Origin: Tautonia rosea
Lineage (GTDB): Bacteria > Planctomycetota > Planctomycetia > Isosphaerales > Isosphaeraceae
DNA: 64,000 bases
Assembly: GCF_012958305.1 (NCBI RefSeq)
Contig: NZ_JABBYO010000002.1
Location: 434,001-498,000, forward strand
Reading direction: 5' to 3'
Part shown: one piece after another, positions 25,420 through 33,120 of the stretch
Layout of the letters: the number at the start of each line of letters is the position of its first letter
Numbering within the stretch: the stretch's first letter is position 1
Program-made: the position numbers and the translations under genes
Notes under the pieces: model-generated
Databases searched by the model: none
Told to the model about the DNA's origin: nothing
The model's input: only the letters and a program-made list of their open reading frames with translations

Positions 25420-25752
25420 TCAGAAGCCCGGCGGACAACCGACGATGATCTGTCGCATCTCGCCGAGAATTCCGGCAGGAACCCCGATGAACGTGGCCGA
25501 GGCCAAGCGGTGCGCCGGGTGGGGCTTGGCCGTTTGGTAGTATTCGACCGGTTTGCGCAGTAAGGGGTGTCGATCGACGAAGGTCGCTCGACTGGGTTGG
25601 GTCAGCATCGGGTCGCTCAATGCCGGGTCGATTGACACGAGGGAAGGGTCCATCGCGACCGATTGGTTGCGGATGAATTCCTTGCGATGACATCCCGTGG
25701 TCAAGGTCGCCAGCACGGCAAAGAGCATGACCCATCTCGCTCGTGTCGACAT
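25420..25752 (-). CDS. Small conserved lipoprotein
   Basis: The ATG at 25752 has AAGGAGG upstream and opens a lipoprotein signal MSTRARWVMLFAVLATLTTGC; the longer frame to 25851 is discarded. The 110-residue product is short and Pro-rich, with a compact C-terminal motif KPVEYYQTAKPHPAHRLASA followed by TFIGVPAGILGEMRQIIVGC. As I recall, this tail is conserved in small lipoproteins of related planctomycetes. Two Cys residues remain besides the lipid-attachment Cys pattern. Function unknown. It is followed upstream on the same strand, 183 bases away, by the CAP-domain lipoprotein gene. Confidence 0.7.
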   Translation of the reverse strand: MSTRARWVMLFAVLATLTTGCHRKEFIRNQSVAMDPSLVSIDPALSDPMLTQPSRATFVDRHPLLRKPVEYYQTAKPHPAHRLASATFIGVPAGILGEMRQIIVGCPPGF

Positions 25753-25935
25753 GGGATCCGTCCTCCTTCGGGCGCAAGGTTGAGAGGCAACCGCTCGGTT
25801 GCCGAACACTTCGCCGAGCGAAGTCTGACACCAGACGAAGGAGAAATCCAATCGACAAGGCGCTCTTCGGAGGGCGGACTTATGTCCTGGGGCAATCGTG
25901 TCGGTTGGATGGGCCGAAGAGATCCCAAAATGGGT

Positions 25936-26886
25936 TCATGGCGATCCTTCCTTGCCTTCAATCAGGAGGATTGTCCAGAATGGACGGCCGTCTTCGGCGT
26001 TCGCGTAGCCGATCCCGACGCGATCAAAGGGACCGAGCAGGTTTTCACGCTGCGGGGCAGACGCGGTCAACGCATCAAGCACTTCCTCCGGACCGGGGTT
26101 GCCCGAGGCGACACTCTGCGCGAGGCGACGGTACGGGATGTCTGCCTCCCGAACACGATCAACGATCGACGGGCCTGATGGCTTCAGGGAGCCCGATCTG
26201 GCCATTTCCTGGGAATGAGCCTGGGCGATGCGATTGAGGCCTTTGTCGGAGGCCAGGGGATCGAGGTCTTTCGTTGACCGGAACATGTTAATTTGATTGA
26301 GCAAAGAGGCGGCGGCCTCCTTGGGATCACGCTGAGGGATTGGGGTGGCGAAGACGACAAACCAGTAGGGGCGGCCCATGTCGTCGTCAGCACAGGCGGC
26401 TCCCATCTCCTCGAAGTCACCGAGAATGTTGCGCCGGTGGCCGGCGCTGTCCATCCAGCCTTCCATGACCTCCTCGGCCGATTGCTGGCCGGCGGCGACA
26501 TTCTCGCCGATCGCTCGATAAGGGTATCTGACCTGCGTGACGCGATCGGCCGGGGTCGAACCATCAACCCCTCGATGACGGGCCTTGCCCATCTCGATCA
26601 TCCCGGCAACGTGGTTCTGGGCGGCCTGGCTCAAGGTCGGCGAGAGGGAGAGCGGAGGCAGGTCGCGCTCGGCTCGAATTTCATTATGAAACCTCAGCAG
26701 GTCCTGGATGATCGGGGCGTTGTCGGCCAGATCTGGGTCTTCTCGCGGGATTGAGGGCACGGGGGGATGGCTCGGGAGTGTCCTCAACGCTCCCTGGCAG
26801 CCAGAAAACCCGAGAATCCAGGATAGGGAAAGCAGGGCCAGTCGGGCTGGCAATCGCGAGGAAACCGTTTGGTGCGATGGTGGCAT
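25936..26886 (-). CDS. Lipoprotein with two CAP/SCP domains, the second degenerate
   Basis: The ATG at 26886 follows GGAGG by 10 bases and opens a lipoprotein signal ending GFSGC, giving 316 residues. The first CAP domain (about 60-185) has HNEIRAERDLPPLSLSPTLSQ, the cavity residues H in ARHRG, E in IGENVAAG and H in SAGHRRNILG, and ends YWFVVFATP. The second (about 195-312) keeps the overall order (INMFRSTKDLDPL, AQSVASGNPGPEEVLDAL, RENLLGPFDRVGIGYA) but has lost the cavity His and Glu. CAP proteins are secreted, with roles in binding or proteolysis. It is divergent from the DnaQ-WYL gene. Confidence 0.85.
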   Translation of the reverse strand: MPPSHQTVSSRLPARLALLSLSWILGFSGCQGALRTLPSHPPVPSIPREDPDLADNAPIIQDLLRFHNEIRAERDLPPLSLSPTLSQAAQNHVAGMIEMGKARHRGVDGSTPADRVTQVRYPYRAIGENVAAGQQSAEEVMEGWMDSAGHRRNILGDFEEMGAACADDDMGRPYWFVVFATPIPQRDPKEAAASLLNQINMFRSTKDLDPLASDKGLNRIAQAHSQEMARSGSLKPSGPSIVDRVREADIPYRRLAQSVASGNPGPEEVLDALTASAPQRENLLGPFDRVGIGYANAEDGRPFWTILLIEGKEGSP

Positions 26887-27126
26887 CGGGATCGGTCCTC
26901 CGGATCGCTTCACCCGGGAGCAGGGTCGGACCAGGAACGAAGGATCATGTTGAGGGGCCAAGGGGATCGATCTTCTGGAGGGGCTGAAATCGGTCAAGCC
27001 CGATTGGTCGGTCTCCCTCGGGTGGTTGATTCAAGGAAACTGGGCGGTCGATCGGCTTCCGTCGTAGAATGAATCGGCTCGATCCTGGGCGGGTGGCCCT
27101 CGATCGAGCATCGAAGCGAGGCGATC

Positions 27127-27942
27127 ATGCCGGGCAGCCGGATCGGACCATCTGTGGCGATTGACCTGGAGACGACCGGCCTGATTCCGGGGGTTGATCG
27201 AATCGTCGAGGTCGGTGCCGTGCGATTCGACGGAGAAGGCCGGGTACTGGATCGGTTCGATCGGCTTGTTCATCCCGGTCGCCCGATGAGCCCCGCTGCC
27301 GAGCGGATCCACGGTATCTCCGATGCCATGCTGGCCGAGGCCGAGCCGAGGGAGGTCGTCCTGCCTGCCTTCTTCGATTGGCTTCTGGACAATCGGCCGC
27401 ACCGGGTCTTGGCTCATCATGCAAGGTTCGATGCAGGATTCCTCGGGAATGAGCTGGCGGCGATTGGTCGGCAGATGCCGGGCATTGAAATCACCGATAC
27501 CCTGGCCCTGGCCCGTCGTCGCTTGCCGAAGGCCGGAAGCCACCGGCTTGATGCGGTCGCCGAGCTGCTTGGGGTCGCTGCCGGCCCGGCTCACCGAGCG
27601 CTGGCCGATTGCGAGCGGGTTCGGGGGCTTTGGGTGGCCCTTGACGGCGAGGCGGGGCCTCACGTGCGCTATCCGATTGCCGACCCCGTTCAGGAGCAAC
27701 TGATCCCCTGTGGCTGGGAAGGGCTCTCGGCGGCGATCGCGGCCGGGCATCGGCTTCAAATCTGCTACGAAGGGGGCTCGCGGGGCAGCGGGCCAAGGGA
27801 AATTACCCCTCGGCGATTGATCCACAAAGGGGGCGCAGCGTATCTGGTGGCCTTCTGCCATCTGGAGCGGTTTGAGAAAGCCTTTCGCCTGGATCGGGTG
27901 GTGTCGTTCGATCTGATTGAGTCGGCGAGGCCGGTGGCATAA
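27127..27942 (+). CDS. DnaQ-like 3'-5' exonuclease fused to a WYL-like domain
   Basis: The 271-residue protein begins with an intact DEDDh exonuclease: AIDLETTG (Asp/Glu), AHHARFDAGFL (Asp) and H-x4-D in AHRALADCERV, ending near residue 170. The rest (about 195-265) reads LQICYEGGSRG, REITPRRLIHKGGAAYLVAFCH and KAFRLDRVVSFDLI. This is the pattern of a WYL domain: basic and aromatic positions, 'YLVAYCH' and 'R.FRLDRI'. WYL domains bind ligands or single-stranded nucleic acid and often regulate defence or repair. The fusion suggests ligand-controlled or DNA-guided nuclease activity. It is not part of polymerase III here. A TAGAAT -10-like hexamer is at 27065. Confidence 0.82.
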   Translation: MPGSRIGPSVAIDLETTGLIPGVDRIVEVGAVRFDGEGRVLDRFDRLVHPGRPMSPAAERIHGISDAMLAEAEPREVVLPAFFDWLLDNRPHRVLAHHARFDAGFLGNELAAIGRQMPGIEITDTLALARRRLPKAGSHRLDAVAELLGVAAGPAHRALADCERVRGLWVALDGEAGPHVRYPIADPVQEQLIPCGWEGLSAAIAAGHRLQICYEGGSRGSGPREITPRRLIHKGGAAYLVAFCHLERFEKAFRLDRVVSFDLIESARPVA

Positions 27943-28144
27943 GGCCGGGACGGGCTCGGAGGGGAAGCGGCTGGAGAAGGTCCGTCTCAAGCCCGCTTGA
28001 TGATCCGACTTCGGGCGGCTAAGGTAGTGATTCTGGGGCTGTTCCGGCCGATTCCAATGGGAAGGGTCGAGACAACGGCCCGATCCGGATCGGCGGTCGG
28101 TCGGCCGACGATCGGTGACGTACCGAACTGCTGTCGAGGCTCGC

Positions 28145-28693
28145 ATGACCACCGCCTTTCTCCTGATCTTGCTGGGTGTGTTTGCCCGGCTCAATCCCGA
28201 GCATCTCCACAACCTGGTGCCGCTGGGAGCCATCGCGCTTTATGCCGGGGCCAGGCTTTCGCGACGCTATGCCCTGGCCGTTCCGCTGGTGATCATGGTG
28301 GCGACGGACCTGGTGATCGACCTGGTCTATTACCCTCAGTTTCGCCGGGGGCCGCTCGACCCGACTCGGTTGGCCGTTTACGGGTCATACCTGGCGATCG
28401 TCTTACTCGGGCGATGGACCAGCCGGGATGCGAAGTTTGTGATGCCGGTCGGGATGGCGGTGGTCGGATCGTTGATCTTCTTCGTGGTGACGAACTTCGC
28501 GGTCTGGGCCTCGGGCGTCTCGCTTCAGCCGAGTACGTTTTCCGGCCTGATCGCCTGCTATGGTGACGCGGTTCCCTTCTACCGGGCGACCCTGGTGGCC
28601 GACCTGAGCGGGGCAGTGGTTCTGTTCGGGCTCGATGCGGTGCTGAGGCCGGTTCTTTCGGCACGTCAAGTCGCTGCGGCCGAGGCCAGGTGA
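28145..28693 (+). CDS. DUF6580-family membrane protein
   Basis: The ATG at 28145 has GAGG 7 bases upstream; the ten-codon extension lacks support. The 182-residue protein has about five hydrophobic segments. It carries the family pattern FARLNPEHLHNLVPLGAIALYAG, VPLVIMVATDLVIDLVYY and FFVVTNFAVWASG, which I recognise as the DUF6580 putative transport family, similar in layout to S-components of ECF vitamin transporters. The ligand is unknown. Its stop overlaps the mfnB start (GTGA), so the two are co-translated. If DUF6580 acts as an uptake component, the pairing with a methanofuran gene is of interest. Confidence 0.78.
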   Translation: MTTAFLLILLGVFARLNPEHLHNLVPLGAIALYAGARLSRRYALAVPLVIMVATDLVIDLVYYPQFRRGPLDPTRLAVYGSYLAIVLLGRWTSRDAKFVMPVGMAVVGSLIFFVVTNFAVWASGVSLQPSTFSGLIACYGDAVPFYRATLVADLSGAVVLFGLDAVLRPVLSARQVAAAEAR

Positions 28694-29412
28694 GCCGACC
28701 CTTGAGACTCGGAGCGAGGCCGGGCTTGCTCGTCAGCGTCAGGTCGTCGGCCGAGGCGATCGAGGCGGTTCTGGGTGGTGCTTCGGTCGTGGATGTCAAA
28801 GAGCCGAGCCGAGGTCCTCTCGGCTGCGCGGAGCTGAGCGTCTGGAAAGCGGTCCGGGAGGCGGTCCCCCCCGAGGTTCCCGTGAGCGTGGCGCTGGGGG
28901 AACTGCGAGAGTGGGTCGATCGCTCTCCACCACCTGCCCAGGCTTTTGCGGGGATCGCGTTTCGGAAGCTCGGGCTATCGGGGATGCTCGGGAACGACTG
29001 GGAACGGGACTGGAGCCAGGTTCGGGAATCGTTCGGCCCGGGTCCGCCCTGGATTGCCGTCGCGTATCTGGATGCCGATCGGGCCGGTGCGCCGGATCGA
29101 CGAGCGATTCGAGACGTGGCAGTGTCGATGCCTGAGTGCGCCGGGATCTTGCTCGATACCTGGGACAAATCGCGGCCGGCCCCAATTGAGCCGATTGACC
29201 TTGCCTGGTTCGAGCCGATCCGGCGAACCGGGCGACTGATCGCGCTGGCGGGAGGACTCGATTCGACCGCGATCGAGCGGCTCAGGTCACTCTGTCCCGA
29301 TCTGTTCGGGGTTCGGGGAGCGGCCTGTGCCGAGGGGGATCGCGGTGGCTTCGTCGAACGCGGACGAGTACGTCAGCTTGTTGAGGCGATCGAAGTCGCT
29401 TCGAAAGGATGA
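28690..29412 (+). CDS. mfnB: (5-formylfuran-3-yl)methyl phosphate synthase (methanofuran biosynthesis)
   Basis: The GTG at 28690 overlaps the upstream stop as GTGA. The 240-residue product matches MfnB (DUF556), a TIM-barrel enzyme that builds the furan ring of methanofuran from two glyceraldehyde-3-phosphate molecules. It has GLLVSVRSSAEAIEAVLGGA, the Schiff-base Lys37 in VVDVKEPSRGPLG, a second conserved Lys in AFRKLGLSGM, and the barrel end LIALAGGLDSTAI ... LFGVRGAAC. Length is typical. It lies 11 kb from the main C1 cluster, but points to a complete methanofuran pathway in this organism. Confidence 0.88.
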   Translation: MSRPLRLGARPGLLVSVRSSAEAIEAVLGGASVVDVKEPSRGPLGCAELSVWKAVREAVPPEVPVSVALGELREWVDRSPPPAQAFAGIAFRKLGLSGMLGNDWERDWSQVRESFGPGPPWIAVAYLDADRAGAPDRRAIRDVAVSMPECAGILLDTWDKSRPAPIEPIDLAWFEPIRRTGRLIALAGGLDSTAIERLRSLCPDLFGVRGAACAEGDRGGFVERGRVRQLVEAIEVASKG

Positions 29413-29421
29413 TTACCCGTT

Positions 29422-29498
29422 CCGGTTGAAGACCTCTCGTGGTCGGAGCGTGCGCTCCGTTCCTGGCACGCCACCTGGAACGAGCGACGGTCAACCGG
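29422..29498. terminator. Nested hairpins between convergent mfnB and DUF433 genes
   Basis: CCGGTTGA (29422-29429) and TCAACCGG (29491-29498) are perfect inverted repeats enclosing a second strong hairpin, CGGAGC (29444-29449) with GCTCCG (29454-29459). The outer right arm overlaps the stop of the minus-strand gene. Position between two convergent genes suggests bidirectional termination. Confidence 0.5.
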
Positions 29499-30258
29499 AC
29501 GGATCGTCGGGTAAGTCGTCAAGGACGGGTAAGCCGGGAGGATAAGGACCGTCGGCGAGGTCGAAGGGACCGCAGAGGCCTTCGGCGTCGCAGGCGCGGC
29601 AGGCGGCGATGTCGGCTCGGGTGAGGCCGGGATACCAGGTCATCAGTTCCTCCTCGGTCTTGCCGTCGGCGAGCCAGGCGGCGACGTCTTCGACCTCGCG
29701 GCGGAGACGGAGGATGACGGGCCATTCCTCGCTCATGCTACGAACGAGGGCAATGTGAATGCGCCAGTTGGCGTAGGCGTCGGCAATCTCCTCGGAGGTT
29801 GATTCGGGAGGAGAGGGAGGCGGTTCGGGGGTGGGATCGGGGGGAGGGGACGACGTCTTGCCCTTGGCTGTTTTCGGTGAGGGGTTCGCGGTGGAGCCGG
29901 TCCCTTGATGCTCAAGGTGACGCTGGAGATCCTTGCAGGCGGTGCGGTAGTTGCGTTCGGCGAGGCTCTGGAAGCGGCACCAGGCGAGGTCGGGGATCGC
30001 GGCCTCCGGCTCAAATCGAGCGGCGCGTCGGAGGCGGTTGGCGGCGAGGACGACCATCTCGGCATGGAGCCGGGCGAGCACGTCGATGGGGTCGAACTGG
30101 GCGAGCCAGGACCTGGTGAGGTCGTCGAACTGGTCGTCGCTTGCGTCTCGGAGCATCAACAGCCCCATTGGGGCAACGGTGACGCCTTCAACCGGTGGGG
30201 GGACGATTTGAGCGAACTGCGGGAACTGATCGGAAGGGAGGGGGTCGTGCGAAGACAT
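29491..30258 (-). CDS. Hypothetical protein with C-terminal DUF433 domain
   Basis: The start is uncertain; the ATG at 30258 (MSSHDPLPSDQF) is chosen because sequence upstream is low-complexity Arg/Gly, giving 255 residues. The N-terminal part is helical (WLAQFDPIDVLARLHAEMVVLAANRL, CRFQSLAERNYRTACKDLQRHLEH), followed by a Pro/Ser-rich linker. A C-terminal DUF433 domain follows (VEDVAAWLADGKTEEELMTWYPGLTRADIAACRACDAEG), a small helix-turn-helix-like module commonly seen as an antitoxin. No toxin gene is adjacent. The N-terminal part resembles proteins I recall as widely repeated in planctomycete genomes. The function may be regulatory. Confidence 0.65.
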   Translation of the reverse strand: MSSHDPLPSDQFPQFAQIVPPPVEGVTVAPMGLLMLRDASDDQFDDLTRSWLAQFDPIDVLARLHAEMVVLAANRLRRAARFEPEAAIPDLAWCRFQSLAERNYRTACKDLQRHLEHQGTGSTANPSPKTAKGKTSSPPPDPTPEPPPSPPESTSEEIADAYANWRIHIALVRSMSEEWPVILRLRREVEDVAAWLADGKTEEELMTWYPGLTRADIAACRACDAEGLCGPFDLADGPYPPGLPVLDDLPDDPSG

Positions 30259-30545
30259 CGGAGAGCACTCGGGGCCGCTGGGCCGGTCGATCGACCATCG
30301 GGAACGGTGTCCGTTGGATTCCGCTCCTCGATTCCCCCGATGTCCTCGATTGAGCACGGGGGCGGGTGATTGCCGATGGCTCCTCCCCCCTCGGTCCGCG
30401 CGACGATGCCGGCCGACGGGGCTTCGAACGATCCCGCCGGCAACCCCTCTTGAGGGACCGCGTGGAGGATCGAGGGTGAGTGCTGAGCAGAAGGGAGGCA
30501 GGTGCTCGCGGTCTGACTCAGGGCCCTTAACTTTATATCATCGTG
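30259..30545. other. Gene-free stretch upstream of the AT-rich palindrome
   Basis: Bases 30259-30664 form a 406-base gap between divergent genes. This first part is GC-rich and holds no convincing reading frame. From about 30525 the composition turns AT-rich (CTTAACTTTATATCATCG), unlike the rest of the window, and leads into the palindrome described separately. Confidence 0.5.
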
Positions 30546-30580
30546 TTTTTGACCGATTTAATCACAAAATCCGTCAAAAA
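30546..30580. promoter_or_regulatory. 35-bp AT-rich palindrome, possible operator
   Basis: TTTTTGACCGATTT (30546-30559) and AAATCCGTCAAAAA (30567-30580) are inverted repeats matching at 13 of 14 positions around a 7-base centre. A further TGACGG copy lies at 30598-30603 and can pair with CCGTCA at 30571-30576. There is no T-tract following on either strand, so a protein-binding site is more likely than a terminator. Confidence 0.5.
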
Positions 30581-30664
30581 TTCCAAAAAAAGCTTCATGA
30601 CGGTTGATCTCCCCGGGCTGCGCGCGGAAGGTCAGGTTAGGGGGCAGCCGATCGATGGGGCGGT

Positions 30665-30952
30665 TTGGTCCGACAGGTCGTTCGAGAATATTTCGAGTCG
30701 GGAGACGAACCTCTTTTCAAGTTGTACTTCAACGACGAATATGACTGGGCCGATCGGCTCCGGGGAGGTTTGGCGATGGATGGGAACTCACTCTGGAGCT
30801 GGATCAAGCTCGGCCAGTTGCTCGCAAAGCTCTTGCCAGGGGAGATGGAGGCCCGTTATGGGCACATCATCGCCCGAAACGAAGCCCAGCAGGAGCGTGA
30901 GCGAGCCATGAAGGCAGCCATGAAGGCCGAGGACTCTTCGCGCTCGAGCTGA
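30665..30952 (+). CDS. Hypothetical protein, possibly 5'-truncated or frameshifted
   Basis: The frame from a TTG at 30665 reads VRQVVREYFESGDEPLFKLY, then NDEYDWADRLRGGLAMDGNSL and a Lys/Glu-rich end (MKAAMKAEDSSRSS), 95 residues that look like genuine protein. There is no ATG or ribosome binding site, and the frame is closed by TAG at 30638. In another frame an ATG at 30597 begins MTVDLPGLRAEGQVRGQPID and could be the original 5' part after a one-base shift. No family is recognised. It lies next to the AT-rich palindrome. Confidence 0.45.
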   Translation: MVRQVVREYFESGDEPLFKLYFNDEYDWADRLRGGLAMDGNSLWSWIKLGQLLAKLLPGEMEARYGHIIARNEAQQERERAMKAAMKAEDSSRSS

Positions 30953-31154
30953 CTGATCGTGGCACGCGGTCTCGCCGTGCCACCGCAACCGAGTGTGCGA
31001 TTCGCCGGTTCCCGATGGACGCGATCACGCCCCCGAGGCCCCTCGGGACCATCGGGTGCCGGGTTGTATGATGCCCTGCGCGTCGATGACCGAACCCGCC
31101 TGAACCTCATTCCCCTGTCGCTTCGAAGCCTCTTTTCGATTCAGGTTCATTCCC

Positions 31155-32150
31155 ATGCGTCAGATCGCGTGCATCCTCCTTTTGCTGATTGGCGGTGTTA
31201 ACTTCGGAGGTCAGCAGGCCAAGGGTTCGGACGACTCGACCTCGGGGACGGCGACGCTCCGGATTCAACGCATGGGGCGTACGGGTTGGTTGGGCCTCTC
31301 GGTGGTGGCCTACCTGAACGGGACTCAACTGGGGACGCTGGACACGGAGGAGTTCCAGGAGTTCACCTTCGAACCGGCAGAGAACGGCGTCAATACGCTG
31401 TCGTTCCAGGGGACTTGGTGGCAAGGAGATTCGTATTCCGGTGGGCACACGAGCTTTGTCGGGACAGCGGGCAGTGTGACGCGTGTTCTCGTAAGCGTGA
31501 CGACGAAGGGGACGTTCGATTCCACCCCCGTCTATTTGACCCATATCAGGACCGAGAAGGAGGGGGTCGCTAACGCCTCGGGAGAGCTGCCCTCGGAAAT
31601 CATCAACAATCCGGCGTATCAGTTCCTGGTCTCCGACTCTTGTGCGGATCCCGGTTGGTTCAAGGCGGGGATCAACAAAGCGTATGCCAGGAAGAATCCC
31701 CAGGCGGACGAGCTGATGCTTGCCAAGCCCACCTTGCGGCTGCTTGCCTTTTCGGTCTTGCTGCTGCCGGTGCTCTCCATCGCCATCTTCCGGAGTGGTG
31801 ACGAGGAATGGCAGCATAAGCCCTGGGAGAACGCGTTCGCGAGTGTCTTTGGCCTGGGCCTCCTCGTGCTCGGCGTGTTCCTGGCGGCCTGGATCGCGCA
31901 ACTGGCGATGAATCTGCTCTGGTTCGCCGGCACGGGGAGCGAATCGACGTTCTCTTACTCGTTTGCTGTCTTCTGCGTTGTTTCCCTGACGATCCTGGCG
32001 ATCATCGTCTGCACGGTGGAGCCGTTGCTCAAGGCCATTCAAGGTGGAGCACCGCTGACGCGAACGCTGGGAGTCTTCGGGATCGTCCTGAACGTGGCGG
32101 GGACGATCTTCACCCTGCGCGACCTGGTGAAGCTGTTCTGGTTCTGGTGA
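31155..32150 (+). CDS. Exported protein with three C-terminal membrane segments
   Basis: The 331-residue product begins with a signal peptide (MRQIACILLLLIGGVNFGG). The first 180 residues form a beta-rich extracytoplasmic region (TLRIQRMGRTGWLGLSVVAYLNG, LSFQGTWWQGDSYSGGHTSF). Three hydrophobic segments follow at about 195-213, 233-258 and 268-290, then a final hydrophobic stretch near 300-331. I recognise no family. It stands alone between a hypothetical gene and the site-2 protease gene, 181 bases downstream. A TATGAT -10-like hexamer occurs near 31067, about 85 bases before the ATG. Confidence 0.7.
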   Translation: MRQIACILLLLIGGVNFGGQQAKGSDDSTSGTATLRIQRMGRTGWLGLSVVAYLNGTQLGTLDTEEFQEFTFEPAENGVNTLSFQGTWWQGDSYSGGHTSFVGTAGSVTRVLVSVTTKGTFDSTPVYLTHIRTEKEGVANASGELPSEIINNPAYQFLVSDSCADPGWFKAGINKAYARKNPQADELMLAKPTLRLLAFSVLLLPVLSIAIFRSGDEEWQHKPWENAFASVFGLGLLVLGVFLAAWIAQLAMNLLWFAGTGSESTFSYSFAVFCVVSLTILAIIVCTVEPLLKAIQGGAPLTRTLGVFGIVLNVAGTIFTLRDLVKLFWFW

Positions 32151-32331
32151 GCGGGGGCGGGCGGAAGCGCCCTCGGCTAGTCTCGGGAGATCGGTTCTCG
32201 GTATGATCTCCGGTTTGGGCGATTGGGCCGCGAGTGGTCGCTGGTCGCCGTGAGCTGGCACGGAAGAACGCCGGCCGCAGACCCGCATTGAGAGACCGAG
32301 TTCGATGACCCTTTCCAGGTGAGATTCCGCG

Positions 32332-33120
32332 ATGCTGATGGGTCGTCCCGATACGACGCCGTATGACCTGCGCTTCCAGTTGCTCGGAGTTCCGGTCCGG
32401 ATTCACCCGGCGTTCTGGATTGTTGGGTTGATGCTCGGGTTCGACCAGACCGATCCGAAACGGACCCTGGTCTGGGTGGCGGTGCTGTTCGTCTCGATCC
32501 TCTGGCACGAGATGGGGCACGCGATGGCCGCGGTCTGGAACGGCCTGAGGCCGAGCGTCGTGCTGTACTGGATGGGGGGACTCTGTTTCAGCGAGCGGGA
32601 CCGGCTGGGAATCGGGGGGAACATCGCGGTGATCCTCGGGGGGCCGGGGGCAGGATTCGTGCTCGGACTATTGACGGTGATGATCGGCGCAGGGGTCGGG
32701 GGGCTAACGCTTCAGGATAACCTGGCTCTGTTCGGCCTGGGGTCGGGGAGCATCAGGGAGGCGATCTCCAAGTTCAACAGTCCTTATGTCTTGAGCTTTT
32801 ATTACAGCATGCTGTTCTTCAATTTTGGCTGGACGCTCGTGAACCTTCTGCCCATCTGGAGCCTCGATGGGGGGCAGTTTCTGGCCCAGGTCCTCACGAG
32901 TCGTCACCCGTACCGAGGGATGCAGCAGACGTATACGGTGGGGATGATCGCGGCGGGCCTGGTCGCCTTGTGGGCGTTTTCGGCCGATCAGACCTTCCTG
33001 GCGATCTTCTTCGCGCTGTTCGCCTTCTCGAATTACCAGGGGAGGCGGGCCCTGCAGCAGCAAGGGGGCTATGGTTCGTTCGACGTGGACCGGGGCGACT
33101 GGTGGAAGCGAGGCCGGTGA
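32332..33120 (+). CDS. Site-2 protease family (M50) intramembrane metalloprotease
   Basis: The 262-residue membrane protein has the zinc motif H59-E-M-G-H63 (ILWHEMGHAMA) in the second membrane segment and the third ligand D179 in LLPIWSLDGGQFL, the two signatures of M50 site-2 proteases. About six membrane segments are visible. There is no PDZ or CBS domain, so it belongs to the minimal group. These enzymes cut transmembrane substrates such as anti-sigma factors. Its stop overlaps the DUF3634 start (GTGA), and lon follows 100 bases after that, so a membrane-quality-control role is plausible but inferred. Confidence 0.88.
   Translation: MLMGRPDTTPYDLRFQLLGVPVRIHPAFWIVGLMLGFDQTDPKRTLVWVAVLFVSILWHEMGHAMAAVWNGLRPSVVLYWMGGLCFSERDRLGIGGNIAVILGGPGAGFVLGLLTVMIGAGVGGLTLQDNLALFGLGSGSIREAISKFNSPYVLSFYYSMLFFNFGWTLVNLLPIWSLDGGQFLAQVLTSRHPYRGMQQTYTVGMIAAGLVALWAFSADQTFLAIFFALFAFSNYQGRRALQQQGGYGSFDVDRGDWWKRGR

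Noticed and set aside
24362-25858. A 498-codon minus-strand frame opposite the SDR gene and adjoining genes
   Set aside because: It covers a clear dehydrogenase on the other strand and a lipoprotein in another frame, and reads as Arg/Gly/Ser low-complexity.
31107-32288. A 393-codon minus-strand frame at 31-32 kb
   Set aside because: Opposite a plus-strand membrane protein with signal peptide; the composition is typical of a shadow.
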